From NCBI RefSeq assembly GCF_048381675.1, contig NZ_JBLWIS010000002.1, positions 372,001 to 436,000 on the forward strand: a DNA stretch of 64,000 nt. The letters run 5' to 3'. Position numbers and translations under genes: made by a program. Origin of the DNA: Advenella sp048381675 (GTDB taxonomy: Bacteria; Pseudomonadota; Gammaproteobacteria; Burkholderiales; Burkholderiaceae_B). The stretch's first letter is position 1; every line of letters begins with the position of its first letter. This document shows, in pieces, positions 54,943-63,960 of the stretch. The notes under the pieces are model-generated. The model was not told where the DNA came from. It saw only the letters and a list, made by a program, of their open reading frames with translations, and made no database searches.

Positions 54943-55980
54943 ATGATTTCCGGAAAGACCCTGTTCAAAAAAGGTTTGTTTACATTAAGTGCACTAACAA
55001 TTAGTACTTCCGCACTTGCCGCTGGTGAAGTCAATCTTTATACAACCCGTGAACCCCGCCTTATACAACCTATTCTGGAAGCCTTTGAAAAAGACACAGG
55101 CATCAAGGCAAACACCGTATTCATCAAAGACGGTTTACCCGAGCGCATCAAGTCCGAGGGTGAACGCTCTCCTGCTGACGTCTTGATGACCGTAGACATT
55201 GGCAAACTACTGGATGTCGTCGACCAGGACCTTGTGCAACCGGTTGACTCAAAAGTCTTGAAAGAAATCATCCCCGAGAATCTGCGTTCCCCTGACAATA
55301 AATGGTTTGCCTTTTCCCTGCGCGACCGGGTTCTGTATGTCGCCAAAGAACTTGACCTGGACACCTTCACCTATGAAGATCTGGCTGATCCCAAATGGAA
55401 AAACAAAGTCTGCATCCGTTCTGGCCAGCATCCATACAACACCAGCCTGATCGCTGCCATGATTGCCCATAACGGCACGGAAAAAACAGAAGAATGGCTT
55501 AAAGGCGTCAAAAACAACCTGGCCCGCAAGGCAGCCGGTGGCGACCGCGAAGTGGCCCGTGACATTCTGGGAGGCATTTGCGATATTGGTATCGGCAATG
55601 CCTATTACGTAGGACGCATGAAAAATGCTGAACCTGGCAGTGAACAATACAAATGGGGTGAAGCCATCAAGGTCATTCGTCCAACATTTGCCAACCCTAA
55701 AGACAGCGGTACCCATGTAAACATTACTGGTGCAGCCATTGCCAAACACTCACCCAACCATGAAAACGCCGTCAAATTTTTAGAATACCTGGTTTCCGAC
55801 CAGGCCCAACAGCTTTACTCAAAAACCAATTACGAATACCCTATTCGCAAAGGCGTTGAAATGGATCCGGTCATGACCGCGATTGGCGAACTTCAGGTTG
55901 ACGACCTGCCAGTGACTGAAATTGCCAAATTCCGTAAACAAGCCAGTGAACTTGTTGACAAAGTGGGTTTTGACAACTAA
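54943..55980 (+). CDS. fbpA: Ferric iron ABC transporter binding protein
   Basis: A periplasmic Fe(III)-binding protein of the FbpA/FutA family. A signal peptide ends near residue 27 (SALA-AG). The mature protein starts EVNLYTTREPRLIQPILEAF and carries the GNAYYVGRMKN motif, with the adjacent tyrosines used as iron ligands. Length is 345 residues. It is the first gene of fbpABC. A hairpin separates it from fbpB and probably allows higher expression of the binding protein. A possible Fur box precedes it. Confidence 0.93.
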   Translation: MISGKTLFKKGLFTLSALTISTSALAAGEVNLYTTREPRLIQPILEAFEKDTGIKANTVFIKDGLPERIKSEGERSPADVLMTVDIGKLLDVVDQDLVQPVDSKVLKEIIPENLRSPDNKWFAFSLRDRVLYVAKELDLDTFTYEDLADPKWKNKVCIRSGQHPYNTSLIAAMIAHNGTEKTEEWLKGVKNNLARKAAGGDREVARDILGGICDIGIGNAYYVGRMKNAEPGSEQYKWGEAIKVIRPTFANPKDSGTHVNITGAAIAKHSPNHENAVKFLEYLVSDQAQQLYSKTNYEYPIRKGVEMDPVMTAIGELQVDDLPVTEIAKFRKQASELVDKVGFDN

Positions 55981-56000
55981 GTCCATAACTGTTTTACAAT

Positions 56001-56031
56001 AAGGGCGGTACGTTTAATGCGTATCGCCCTT
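56001..56031 (+). terminator. Intercistronic hairpin between fbpA and fbpB
   Basis: AAGGGCGGTACG (56001-56012) pairs with CGTATCGCCCTT (56020-56031), with one G-U pair, around a 7-base loop. No T-run follows, so it is more likely an mRNA stabiliser or partial terminator than a full stop. Confidence 0.6.
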
Positions 56032-56047
56032 AACTATTACTAAAAGC

Positions 56048-57718
56048 ATGTTAGAAAACACCTTGCAACAGCCACCATTAAAAAAAACACAATCGCTTAA
56101 TGCTTCAACCTATCTAGTTCTTGGTGTGGCCTTCTGCGTGCTCGCTCCCGTACTCACGCTGTTGTGGCACGCTTTTACCGGTGACTTCCAGCATTGGATT
56201 GGCCTGCTGCAAAATGTCATTCCAAACTCTCTGGGCAACACGCTGATTCTGCTGGTTGGCGTCGCCATTGTGGTTGCTTGCCTGGGCACCGGCAGTGCAT
56301 GGCTAACAACCGCCTACCAGTTTCCAACCCGATCCATATTAATGTGGGCATTACTGTTGCCCCTGGCTGTTCCCACCTACATCATGGCTTTTGCTTATCT
56401 TGATGTCATGCACCCGCTGGGGCCTATCCAGTCTGTTATTCGTGATCTGCTTGGCTACACATCACCACGCCAATTCCGGCTCCCGGATATCCGCTCCATG
56501 GGTGGTGCAATTGTTCTGCTGGGTTTTGTACTGTACCCCTATGTTTATTTAAGTACCCGTGTCATGTTCATGACGCAAGCCGCCAATCTAATAGAAGCCG
56601 CACGTACGCTGGGCTGCACCCGTCGCGAGGCATTTTTTCGTGTCGTTATTCCAATGGCCCGTCCCGCCATTGCCGTTGGCATTAGCCTGGCACTGCTTGA
56701 AACCCTGAATGATATCGGGGCCTCGGAATTCCTGGGTATCCAAACCCTGACCGTTTCGGTATACACTACCTGGATATCCCGCTCCAACCTGGCAGGCGCG
56801 GCACAAATTGCCATTTTCATGCTGATTGTCGTCACCACCTTAATCTGGCTGGAACGTCATGGACGGCAGCGCCAGCGTTATGCAAACACACAACGCATGC
56901 ATCCCATACAGCCTCAAAAACTGCACGGCATACAGGCACTTATTGCCATGGCCTTAGGCTGGTTTCCGGTTATCTGCGGCTTCATCATACCTGCCATTTA
57001 TCTGGTTTCGGAAAGCATAAAACGCCTGGAAGCCGTTGGTACGGTTTCCGATGACCTGATCAGGGGAACATTCAACACCATTACCGTTGCAGCCGTTGCC
57101 ACGCTCATTACCGTTATGTGTGGCTTGTTAATTGTATGGGTGGTACGCAACCCCCGTTTTACCATGGGTAAATTCATCGTACGTGCAAGCAGCCTGGGAT
57201 ATGCCATACCCGGCACGGTGCTGGCAATTGGCCTGCTTACTCCCTATGCGCTTATAGATACCCTTATTTCCGACAGCATGTCTTTCCTGTTCCAGCTGCC
57301 TCCCCAGCTTTATATCATGGGCAGCATGAGCGGCATTATCATTGCCTATGTCATTCGCTTTATGGCCATTTCCGTAGGCGGCATAGAGGCTGGGCTGGCG
57401 CGCATCCCACCCTCACTTGAAAATGCTTCCCGCATTCTGGGCCAATCTTCACGGCAAACTTTCTACAAAATTCACCTGCCCTTGCTGAAACCGGCCATTG
57501 GAGCCGCCTCACTGCTTATTTTTGTGGATGCCATGAAAGAACTTTCCGCAACTTTATTGTTGCGCCCACTGAACTTTGAAACCCTGTCTACCTGGCTTTA
57601 TGCCGAAGCAGCCCGTGGCACTTATGAAGAAGGCGCCATTGCCGCACTTATCATTGTTCTGGCGGGGCTATTACCTGTCATCATACTGGCCAAATCACAA
57701 CTGAAATCCAACTATTAA
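56048..57718 (+). CDS. fbpB: Ferric iron ABC transporter permease (fused two-domain)
   Basis: A 556-residue membrane protein with two permease halves in one chain, as usual for FbpB/FutB. The two coupling loops are EAARTLGCTRREAFFRVVIP (around residue 180) and the second, ENASRILGQSSRQTFYKIHL (around 458). About twelve membrane helices are visible. It lies 67 bases after fbpA, with the hairpin between, and four bases before fbpC. Confidence 0.95.
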   Translation: MLENTLQQPPLKKTQSLNASTYLVLGVAFCVLAPVLTLLWHAFTGDFQHWIGLLQNVIPNSLGNTLILLVGVAIVVACLGTGSAWLTTAYQFPTRSILMWALLLPLAVPTYIMAFAYLDVMHPLGPIQSVIRDLLGYTSPRQFRLPDIRSMGGAIVLLGFVLYPYVYLSTRVMFMTQAANLIEAARTLGCTRREAFFRVVIPMARPAIAVGISLALLETLNDIGASEFLGIQTLTVSVYTTWISRSNLAGAAQIAIFMLIVVTTLIWLERHGRQRQRYANTQRMHPIQPQKLHGIQALIAMALGWFPVICGFIIPAIYLVSESIKRLEAVGTVSDDLIRGTFNTITVAAVATLITVMCGLLIVWVVRNPRFTMGKFIVRASSLGYAIPGTVLAIGLLTPYALIDTLISDSMSFLFQLPPQLYIMGSMSGIIIAYVIRFMAISVGGIEAGLARIPPSLENASRILGQSSRQTFYKIHLPLLKPAIGAASLLIFVDAMKELSATLLLRPLNFETLSTWLYAEAARGTYEEGAIAALIIVLAGLLPVIILAKSQLKSNY

Positions 57719-57722
57719 ACCC

Positions 57723-58493
57723 ATGAATCAGCTTCTCATACTGGATAAAATCAAACTGGCCTACCCTCAGCAAAAACAGCTGAAAGTCGTGGTTGAAAAT
57801 TTTTCCCTTTCATTGCAAGAAGGTGAAATTGGTTGCCTGCTCGGCCCCTCGGGCTGTGGCAAAACCACGGTATTAAGATCTATTGCCGGGTTTGAGCCGG
57901 TGTATTCCGGTGAAATCAAGCTGGCCAATATAGTGCTATCCGCTCCCGGAAAAATGGTAGAACCGGAAAACCGGCATATCGGCATGATGTTTCAGGATTA
58001 CGCCCTGTTTCCCCACTTGACCATAGAACAAAACATTGCATTTGGCCTGAAGAAAAAAGACAAGTCTTACATTAAAAGCCGAACGGCAGAAATGCTCAGC
58101 TTGATCAACCTTTCTGATACCCGCAAACGTTACCCGCATGAATTGTCAGGTGGCCAGCAACAACGGGTTGCGCTGGCACGTGCCATCGCCCCCTCACCCA
58201 AAATACTGTTGCTTGACGAGCCGTTTTCCAACCTGGACACCGACAGCCGCGAAAGGCTGGCCTTTGAGGTGCGCGAAATTCTTAAAGAAAACAAGCTTAG
58301 CGCCATCCTGGTTACCCATAACCAGGCCGAAGCCTTTGCGATTGCCGATAAAATAGGCATCATGAGTCACGGCAAACTGCTGCAATGGTCAAGCCCCAAC
58401 GAAATCATCAATAACCCCAATAGCCAGGAAGTCAGTGATTTCATTCGTCGCGACAGCCTTTCCAGCCTGCGTGAGCAAGCTTTCATGCGCTAG
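57723..58493 (+). CDS. fbpC: Ferric iron ABC transporter ATPase
   Basis: The 256-residue ATPase has Walker A GPSGCGKTT (residues 41-49), signature LSGGQQQRVALARAI, Walker B ILLLDEPFSNLDTDSRE and the switch VTHNQAEAF. It is shorter than typical FbpC (about 350), lacking most of the C-terminal regulatory region. It is the last gene of the iron importer and is convergent with ntrC, nine bases between stops, with no clear terminator. Confidence 0.93.
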   Translation: MNQLLILDKIKLAYPQQKQLKVVVENFSLSLQEGEIGCLLGPSGCGKTTVLRSIAGFEPVYSGEIKLANIVLSAPGKMVEPENRHIGMMFQDYALFPHLTIEQNIAFGLKKKDKSYIKSRTAEMLSLINLSDTRKRYPHELSGGQQQRVALARAIAPSPKILLLDEPFSNLDTDSRERLAFEVREILKENKLSAILVTHNQAEAFAIADKIGIMSHGKLLQWSSPNEIINNPNSQEVSDFIRRDSLSSLREQAFMR

Positions 58494-58502
58494 ACCGCGT
58501 GA

Positions 58503-59987
58503 TTAATCGTCATCCAGCCCCAGGGCTTTCAGCTTGCGGGTAATCGTATTGCGGCCAATTCCCAAACGATTGGCTGCCTCGGTACGGTGTCCGCGGCAAT
58601 AGGCAAGTGTGATCCCGAGTATGGTCTTTTCAAACTCGGCAGTCAGATTATCCATAATGCCCGAAGTATCCTGTGCCAGTTGGGCCTGCACTTCTTTTTC
58701 CAATAATTGTTGCCAGCTTGCGCCAGCCAAATCCGGGCGATATTCAGCACTGATGCTTTCTGTTGGCACCATATACCCGGATACATTTTCCGTCTCAGGG
58801 CAAGAAACCGCGTTATTTAACAGCTCGGGCGGTAAATCCTGTTTTTCAATAAGATTGGCAGCCGACATCACCGTAAGCCAGTGACAGAAATTTTCCAGTT
58901 GCCTGACGTTACCCGGAAAATCAAACTCCTGTAATACCTGCATGGCTTCCGGGCTTAGACGCTTGGCACTCACCCCCAAACTGACCGCAGAAAGCTGAAG
59001 AAAATGCCTGACCAAACGCGGGATATCTTCTTTACGTTCCCGCAAAGGCGGCACACGCAGGCGAATAACATTCAGGCGATGGAAAAGATCCTCACGAAAA
59101 CTGCCCTGTGCCACCCTGGTTTCCAGTGGCTGGTGGGTAGCGGCAATAATGCGCACATCAACATTCACAGGCTGGGTACCCCCAATCCGGTAAAAGCTGC
59201 CTTCAGCAAGGACCCGCAACAGGCGGGTTTGCAAATCCAGTGGCATATCCCCGATCTCGTCCAAGAACAGGGTTCCACCATTAGCCTCTTCAAAACGCCC
59301 CCTGCGCAATTGGCCTGCTCCGGTAAATGCCCCCCGTTCATGGCCGAACAATTCAGCTTCCAGTAAATCCTTGGGGATCGCCGCCGCATTCAACGCCACA
59401 AACGGTTTATTTGCACGCGCCCCATGCTTATGTAAAGCACGGGCGATCAACTCTTTACCGGTACCTGACTCTCCGGTAATTAAGACCGTTACTTTAGATG
59501 GTGCCAACCTGCCGATGGCCCGAAAAATATCCTGCATTGCACGGGACGATGATTTACTCATCATCTTGTCAACGGAATCATTGTCGATGGCCGAAACGGC
59601 AATATCGGCACTAGCTGTATTTGACGCGGCCTGCTCTACCGCCCGGGCAATCAGGGCCAAGGCCTCATTGATATCAAACGGCTTGACCAGATAATCAAAA
59701 GCACCTTCCTGAAACGCACTGACCGTACTTTCCAAGTCAGTGAAGGCCGTCATGACAATCACGATAAGCTCAGGGTATTGGTGCTTGACCTGCTTTAGCA
59801 ATTCAAGCCCAGACATATCTGGCATGCGGATATCGGTAAGCAGGACATCTGGACGTTCAGCTTGCAGGGCTTGCAACAAATCACCCACCCGCTCAAAGCA
59901 ACGTGGCTGCATGCCTGCCTTTTGCAAAGCTTTGTCCAGTACCCAACGAATGGCCTGGTCATCATCAACGACCCATATTTTTTTCAT
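58503..59987 (-). CDS. ntrC: Nitrogen regulation response regulator NtrC
   Basis: NtrC activates sigma-54 promoters under nitrogen limitation. Receiver domain: phospho-acceptor Asp52 (TDIRMPDMSGLELL). Central AAA+ domain: Walker A GESGTGKE (172-179) and the sigma-54 contact loop GAFTGA (219-224). C-terminal Fis-type helix-turn-helix at about 455-492 (EAANRLGIGRNTITRKLKAL). The start overlaps the ntrB stop (ATGA). Its predicted binding sites are upstream of glnA in this same window. Length 494 residues. Confidence 0.96.
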   Translation of the reverse strand: MKKIWVVDDDQAIRWVLDKALQKAGMQPRCFERVGDLLQALQAERPDVLLTDIRMPDMSGLELLKQVKHQYPELIVIVMTAFTDLESTVSAFQEGAFDYLVKPFDINEALALIARAVEQAASNTASADIAVSAIDNDSVDKMMSKSSSRAMQDIFRAIGRLAPSKVTVLITGESGTGKELIARALHKHGARANKPFVALNAAAIPKDLLEAELFGHERGAFTGAGQLRRGRFEEANGGTLFLDEIGDMPLDLQTRLLRVLAEGSFYRIGGTQPVNVDVRIIAATHQPLETRVAQGSFREDLFHRLNVIRLRVPPLRERKEDIPRLVRHFLQLSAVSLGVSAKRLSPEAMQVLQEFDFPGNVRQLENFCHWLTVMSAANLIEKQDLPPELLNNAVSCPETENVSGYMVPTESISAEYRPDLAGASWQQLLEKEVQAQLAQDTSGIMDNLTAEFEKTILGITLAYCRGHRTEAANRLGIGRNTITRKLKALGLDDD

Positions 59988-61075
59988 ACGGTTTCCAATG
60001 GTAGCAATATTCTGAATTCCGTTCTTCCCGGCACCGAATCAAACTCGATGAGTCCACCATGCTGGCGCACATACTCCTGGGCCAAACTAAGCCCCAAGCC
60101 CGTCCCATCTGGCCTTCCTGTTACCAAAGGATGAAAAACACGATCATGCAACGCTTCAGGCACGCCCGCACCATTGTCTATCACAGACACTACCACCACC
60201 AGTCGATACAATTTATTCAGCAGTAAATGCCGGTTAAGGACGCGGGTCCTTAAGGTAATAGTAGGCTTGTCCTTGATGTTGCCGGACAGCAATGACTGGG
60301 CGGCATTCCGGCCAATATTAAGATATGCCTGCAGCAATTTATCCCTATCCGCCTGCATCTCGGGAACTGACGCATCGTAATCGCGCACAATCGTAATATC
60401 ATCCCGGTATTCTGCCTTGAGCAAGGCATACACACGCTCACAAATTTCGTGAATATTAATGGCAGACAATTCCAGATTTCCCTGGCCCGGCCTGATCAGG
60501 CGATCAACCAGTTCTTGCAAACGGTCGGCCTCGGCAATAATTACCTGGGTATACTCTCGCAAGGCAGGATCAGACAACTCCATCTCGAGTAATTGCGCAG
60601 CCCCTCTTAATCCACCCAAGGGGTTTTTAACCTCATGACCCAGATTACGAAAGGTTTCCTGATGAATTTCCAGTTCTTTGATCAGCCGTTCATTGCGTTG
60701 GGCCAGCGTATGCTGTTCAATTTCACGCACTTCCAGAATCACGCTCCAGGGCTGCTGGTACAACCGTTGCAACGTGGCACTCACCAGCAACTTGTCTTGC
60801 CCCTGGTTTTTAACCAGACTGTCCATTAATCCAAATGAACTGGATTCACCATGCAAAATGGCCGAAAAAGCGTGCTCAAACGCACTTTCATCTTCAAACA
60901 GTTTTTTGGCGTCCAAACCCTCCAAAGAGCGGCTTGAACGTTCAAGCAGATTTTGCGCCGCATTGTTCACCCACCGTATTATGCCATCCTGGTCTAACAA
61001 GAAAACGGCCGTGGAAAGCAGCTCAAATGCCTTGCAATCCTGAAGAGTGACAGGAGAAAGCCCGTTCATGTGCAT
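59984..61075 (-). CDS. ntrB: Nitrogen regulation sensor kinase NtrB
   Basis: NtrB phosphorylates NtrC and becomes a phosphatase when bound to unmodified PII. It is cytosolic, with no membrane helix. An N-terminal PAS domain (about 12-120) precedes the HisKA domain with His147 (NLGHEVKNPLGGLRGAAQLL) and the ATPase domain with DNGAGVPEAL and the G box GRPDGTGLGLSLAQEYVRQH. The ATG at 61075 has AGGAG six bases upstream. It lies 42 bases after glnA and overlaps ntrC by four bases, so glnA-ntrB-ntrC is likely one transcription unit. Confidence 0.95.
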   Translation of the reverse strand: MHMNGLSPVTLQDCKAFELLSTAVFLLDQDGIIRWVNNAAQNLLERSSRSLEGLDAKKLFEDESAFEHAFSAILHGESSSFGLMDSLVKNQGQDKLLVSATLQRLYQQPWSVILEVREIEQHTLAQRNERLIKELEIHQETFRNLGHEVKNPLGGLRGAAQLLEMELSDPALREYTQVIIAEADRLQELVDRLIRPGQGNLELSAINIHEICERVYALLKAEYRDDITIVRDYDASVPEMQADRDKLLQAYLNIGRNAAQSLLSGNIKDKPTITLRTRVLNRHLLLNKLYRLVVVVSVIDNGAGVPEALHDRVFHPLVTGRPDGTGLGLSLAQEYVRQHGGLIEFDSVPGRTEFRILLPLETV

Positions 61076-61085
61076 TTTCTTCTCC

Positions 61086-61103
61086 TGTCATGTCATGTCA
61101 TGT
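61086..61103. repeat. TGTCA pentamer tandem repeat between glnA and ntrB
   Basis: Three full copies plus a partial copy of TGTCA abut the ntrB ribosome site. A weak hairpin (ACTGT 61109-61113 with ACAGT 61120-61124) overlaps the glnA stop next to it. Confidence 0.6.
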
Positions 61104-61117
61104 TAGCTACTGTCAGC

Positions 61118-62530
61118 TTACAGTGAATAATACAAATCGTATTCAACCGGGTGGGTTGTCATACGCAAACGGGTTACTTCCTGCATTTTCAATTCAAGAT
61201 AGGCATCCAGCATTTCATTGCTGAATACGCCACCACGTGTCAGGAACTCGCGGTCTGCATCCAGTGCTGCCAGGGCTTCTTCCAGTGAAGCGGCCACGGT
61301 TGGGATTTTTTTATCCTCTTCCGGGGGCAAATCGTACAGGTTTTTATCAGCAGGATCACCAGGATGGATCTTGTTCTGGACCCCATCCAGACCAGCCATC
61401 ATAAGGGCGGAAAATGCCAGGTACGGGTTAGCCAGAGGATCGGGGAAACGGGCTTCTACACGACGCGCTTTTGGATTCCCGACATAAGGAATACGAATGG
61501 AAGCAGAACGGTTGCGTGCGGAATAAGCCAGTTTTACCGGTGCTTCATAATGAGGCACAAGGCGTTTGTAAGAGTTGGTGCCAGGATTGGTAATCGCATT
61601 CAGGGCACGGGCATGCTTGATGATACCGCCAATATAGTACAGGGCAAATTCAGACAAGCCTGCATAACCGTTACCGGCAAACAGGTTTTGGCCATCTTTC
61701 CAGATAGACTGGTGAACGTGCATGCCTGAGCCGTTATCACCCACCACAGGTTTTGGCATGAAGGTGGCTGTTTTACCATAAACGTGGGCAACGTTATGGA
61801 TAGTGTATTTCATGATCTGGTTCCAGTCGGCACGCTCTACCAGGGTGCTGAATTTGGTACCAATCTCCAGCTGGCCGGCACCGGCCACTTCATGGTGATG
61901 GATTTCTACCGGTACGCCCTGCTGCTCAAGCAAAAGGCACATTTCAGAACGCATATCCGCAAAAGAATCCACGGGTGAAACAGGGACATAACCGCCCTTG
62001 ACACGTGGGCGATGGCCATGATTGCCCTGCTCGGACTCTTCACTGCGAGACCAGTAAGCTTCATCGGATTTGATTTTATACGAGCAACCGGACATGTCAT
62101 CAGACCAGGTAATGCCATCAAATACAAAGAATTCGGGCTCGGGGCCAAAATAAGCAGTATCACCCAGGCCACTGGCTTTCAGGTAAGCTTCAGCGCGTTT
62201 GGCCAAAGAACGAGGGTCACGGTCATATCCCTTGAGATCGGAAGGCTCAACCACATCACAAGTCAGGATAAGGGTTGGTTCTTCGCGAAACGGGTCAATA
62301 CGGGCCGAGTTTGCGTCAGGGATCAACAGCATATCCGATGCCTCGATACCTTTCCAGCCGGCAATAGAGGACCCGTCAAAAGCCTGGCCAGACTCAAACT
62401 TGTCTTCATCAACCATTTTGGAAGGAACAGTCATATGATGCTCTTTACCAAGCGTATCGGTAAAGCGGAAATCCACAAAAGTGATTTCACGTTCACTCAT
62501 CAATTTCAGGATATCTTGTGGGGTTGTCAT
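61118..62530 (-). CDS. glnA: Glutamine synthetase, type I
   Basis: GlnA makes glutamine from glutamate and ammonia with ATP, as a dodecamer. The N-terminal beta-grasp includes EITFVDFRFTDTLGKEHH. The catalytic domain has FDGSSIAGW, PEPEFFVFD, the ATP motif GSGMHVHQS and NRSASIRIP. The adenylylation site is Tyr399 in NLYDLPPEE, so GlnE control is expected. I start at the ATG at 62530 (470 residues) with GGAGA upstream; an in-frame extension to 62563 covers part of the leader. A near-perfect sigma-54 promoter and two NtrC sites lie upstream, and ntrBC lie downstream. Confidence 0.97.
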   Translation of the reverse strand: MTTPQDILKLMSEREITFVDFRFTDTLGKEHHMTVPSKMVDEDKFESGQAFDGSSIAGWKGIEASDMLLIPDANSARIDPFREEPTLILTCDVVEPSDLKGYDRDPRSLAKRAEAYLKASGLGDTAYFGPEPEFFVFDGITWSDDMSGCSYKIKSDEAYWSRSEESEQGNHGHRPRVKGGYVPVSPVDSFADMRSEMCLLLEQQGVPVEIHHHEVAGAGQLEIGTKFSTLVERADWNQIMKYTIHNVAHVYGKTATFMPKPVVGDNGSGMHVHQSIWKDGQNLFAGNGYAGLSEFALYYIGGIIKHARALNAITNPGTNSYKRLVPHYEAPVKLAYSARNRSASIRIPYVGNPKARRVEARFPDPLANPYLAFSALMMAGLDGVQNKIHPGDPADKNLYDLPPEEDKKIPTVAASLEEALAALDADREFLTRGGVFSNEMLDAYLELKMQEVTRLRMTTHPVEYDLYYSL

Positions 62531-62585
62531 GTTTTCTCCAGGGAAAGCGTAATTGCAAGCCAATCAGGCCGTTCAATACAAATAA

Positions 62586-62602
62586 AGCAATAATCGTGCC
62601 AA
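62586..62602 (-). promoter_or_regulatory. Sigma-54 promoter of glnA
   Basis: The minus strand reads TTGGCACGATTATTGCT, a full match to TTGGCACG-N4-TTGCW, with GG (62600-62599) and GC (62588-62587) at the required distance. The predicted start is near 62575, giving a leader of about 45 bases before the glnA ATG. Confidence 0.9.
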
Positions 62603-62673
62603 TTATTTATGCACACTAATGAGCGATTTACATCATTATCGCAGCATCTTGATGCATAAATACAGAAAATTTT

Positions 62674-62690
62674 TGCACCACATTGGTGCA
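62674..62690. promoter_or_regulatory. NtrC enhancer site 1 for glnA
   Basis: TGCACC-ACATT-GGTGCA is a perfect NtrC consensus dyad, centred about 107 bases upstream of the predicted sigma-54 start, close to the -108 site of enteric glnAp2. Confidence 0.88.
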
Positions 62691-62702
62691 AATGAAACAG
62701 GA

Positions 62703-62719
62703 TGCCTCATGCTGGTGCA
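62703..62719. promoter_or_regulatory. NtrC enhancer site 2 for glnA
   Basis: TGCCTC-ATGCT-GGTGCA has a perfect right half and two mismatches in the left half. It is centred 29 bases beyond site 1, about three helical turns, and directly abuts the hemW stop. Confidence 0.68.
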
Positions 62720-63949
62720 TTATAGAAACATCCCTTGCAAATCGTTCAGGAAACGCCAGCCAAGCGGTGAAGCCTTGATACGCATGGGGTCGGCATCCAG
62801 CAGGCCTTTTTGAAGCGCTGCCTCGAGTTGACGGCTAATACCCGCCAGGGACAGGCTGGTGCGTTCTTCGTAATACGACACCGGCACCCCATCTTTAAGG
62901 CGCAATGCATTCAGCATAAACTCGAAAGGCAATTCAGCGCTATCCAGCTGACGTTCTTCAGCCAAATGGGAACCATCACGCAGCAAGGCTTTTTCCATCC
63001 AGGAATCGGGGTTACGCACTTTGGCAGTGCGTACAATGCGGTCATGAAAACTAAGCTTGCCGTGCGCACCGGGGCCAATCCCAATGTAATCGCCAAACTC
63101 CCAATAATTTACATTATGCTTAGCCCTTGCCCCTGGACGGGCATAAGCGGATACCTCATACTGTTCAAACCCCTGTGCGGCAGTCAGTTCGATTAACATG
63201 TCCTGCAAGGCCGCGCTGGCATCGTCATCGGGCAAGCCCGAAGGCGGATATTTGGCAAAAACCGTATTGGGTTCCATCGTGAGATGGTACAAAGACAAGT
63301 GATCGGTACCAAAAGACAGGGCGGTCTCAAGATCTTTTCGACAAGACGCCAGGGTTTGGCCCGGCAAGGCATACATAAGATCCAGGTTAACGCGGCTGAC
63401 AGCCTTTTGCGCCATTTCAATCGCTTCTATGGCCTGGCGGCTATCATGAATACGTCCCAATACTCCCAACGCTGTATCGTCAAAACTTTGTATGCCAAGT
63501 GAAATCCGATTAATGCCAGATTCGGCATAATGCTTGAAGCGTGTCGCCTCTGCCGTGCCGGGATTGGCTTCCAGGGTGACTTCGGTGTCTGGCCAGAGAT
63601 TTAAATAATTACGCAGCATGGCCATCATGCGCTCTACCGCTTGTGCGGAAAGCAGGCTGGGCGTGCCACCGCCAATAAACACCGTATGAATTTGCCGCCC
63701 CCATATAAGCGGCAGGGTTTGTTCAAGATCGGCAGACAGGGCATCCAGATAGCGCTCTTCTGGTAACTCGCCCTTTTGCGCATGCGAATTGAAGTCGCAA
63801 TACGGGCATTTTTTTACACACCAAGGCACATGAATGTACAAAGACAATGGCGGCAAGCCTTGGGTAAATGAAATGTCGCGGTTGACCATCCCACCCACCT
63901 GTTTCTTTGGGCGGGAAAGCTCGGGAAAAACAGGAATGATTTCTTTCAT
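62720..63949 (-). CDS. hemW: Heme chaperone HemW (radical SAM, HemN-like)
   Basis: HemW is a radical SAM protein related to coproporphyrinogen dehydrogenase that inserts heme into respiratory enzymes. The cluster motif is HVPWCVKKCPYCDFNSH with Cys44, Cys48 and Cys51 (C-x3-C-x2-C), followed by FIGGGTPSLL and the HNVNYW motif of the heme-binding region. It lacks the fourth Cys arrangement of true HemN (CxxxCxxCxC). I start at the ATG at 63949 (409 residues) with AAGG upstream; a TTG at 63964 is in frame. Its end touches the second NtrC site of glnA. The probable rdgB gene precedes it. Confidence 0.92.
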   Translation of the reverse strand: MKEIIPVFPELSRPKKQVGGMVNRDISFTQGLPPLSLYIHVPWCVKKCPYCDFNSHAQKGELPEERYLDALSADLEQTLPLIWGRQIHTVFIGGGTPSLLSAQAVERMMAMLRNYLNLWPDTEVTLEANPGTAEATRFKHYAESGINRISLGIQSFDDTALGVLGRIHDSRQAIEAIEMAQKAVSRVNLDLMYALPGQTLASCRKDLETALSFGTDHLSLYHLTMEPNTVFAKYPPSGLPDDDASAALQDMLIELTAAQGFEQYEVSAYARPGARAKHNVNYWEFGDYIGIGPGAHGKLSFHDRIVRTAKVRNPDSWMEKALLRDGSHLAEERQLDSAELPFEFMLNALRLKDGVPVSYYEERTSLSLAGISRQLEAALQKGLLDADPMRIKASPLGWRFLNDLQGMFL

Positions 63950-63960
63950 GATGCCTTGAT

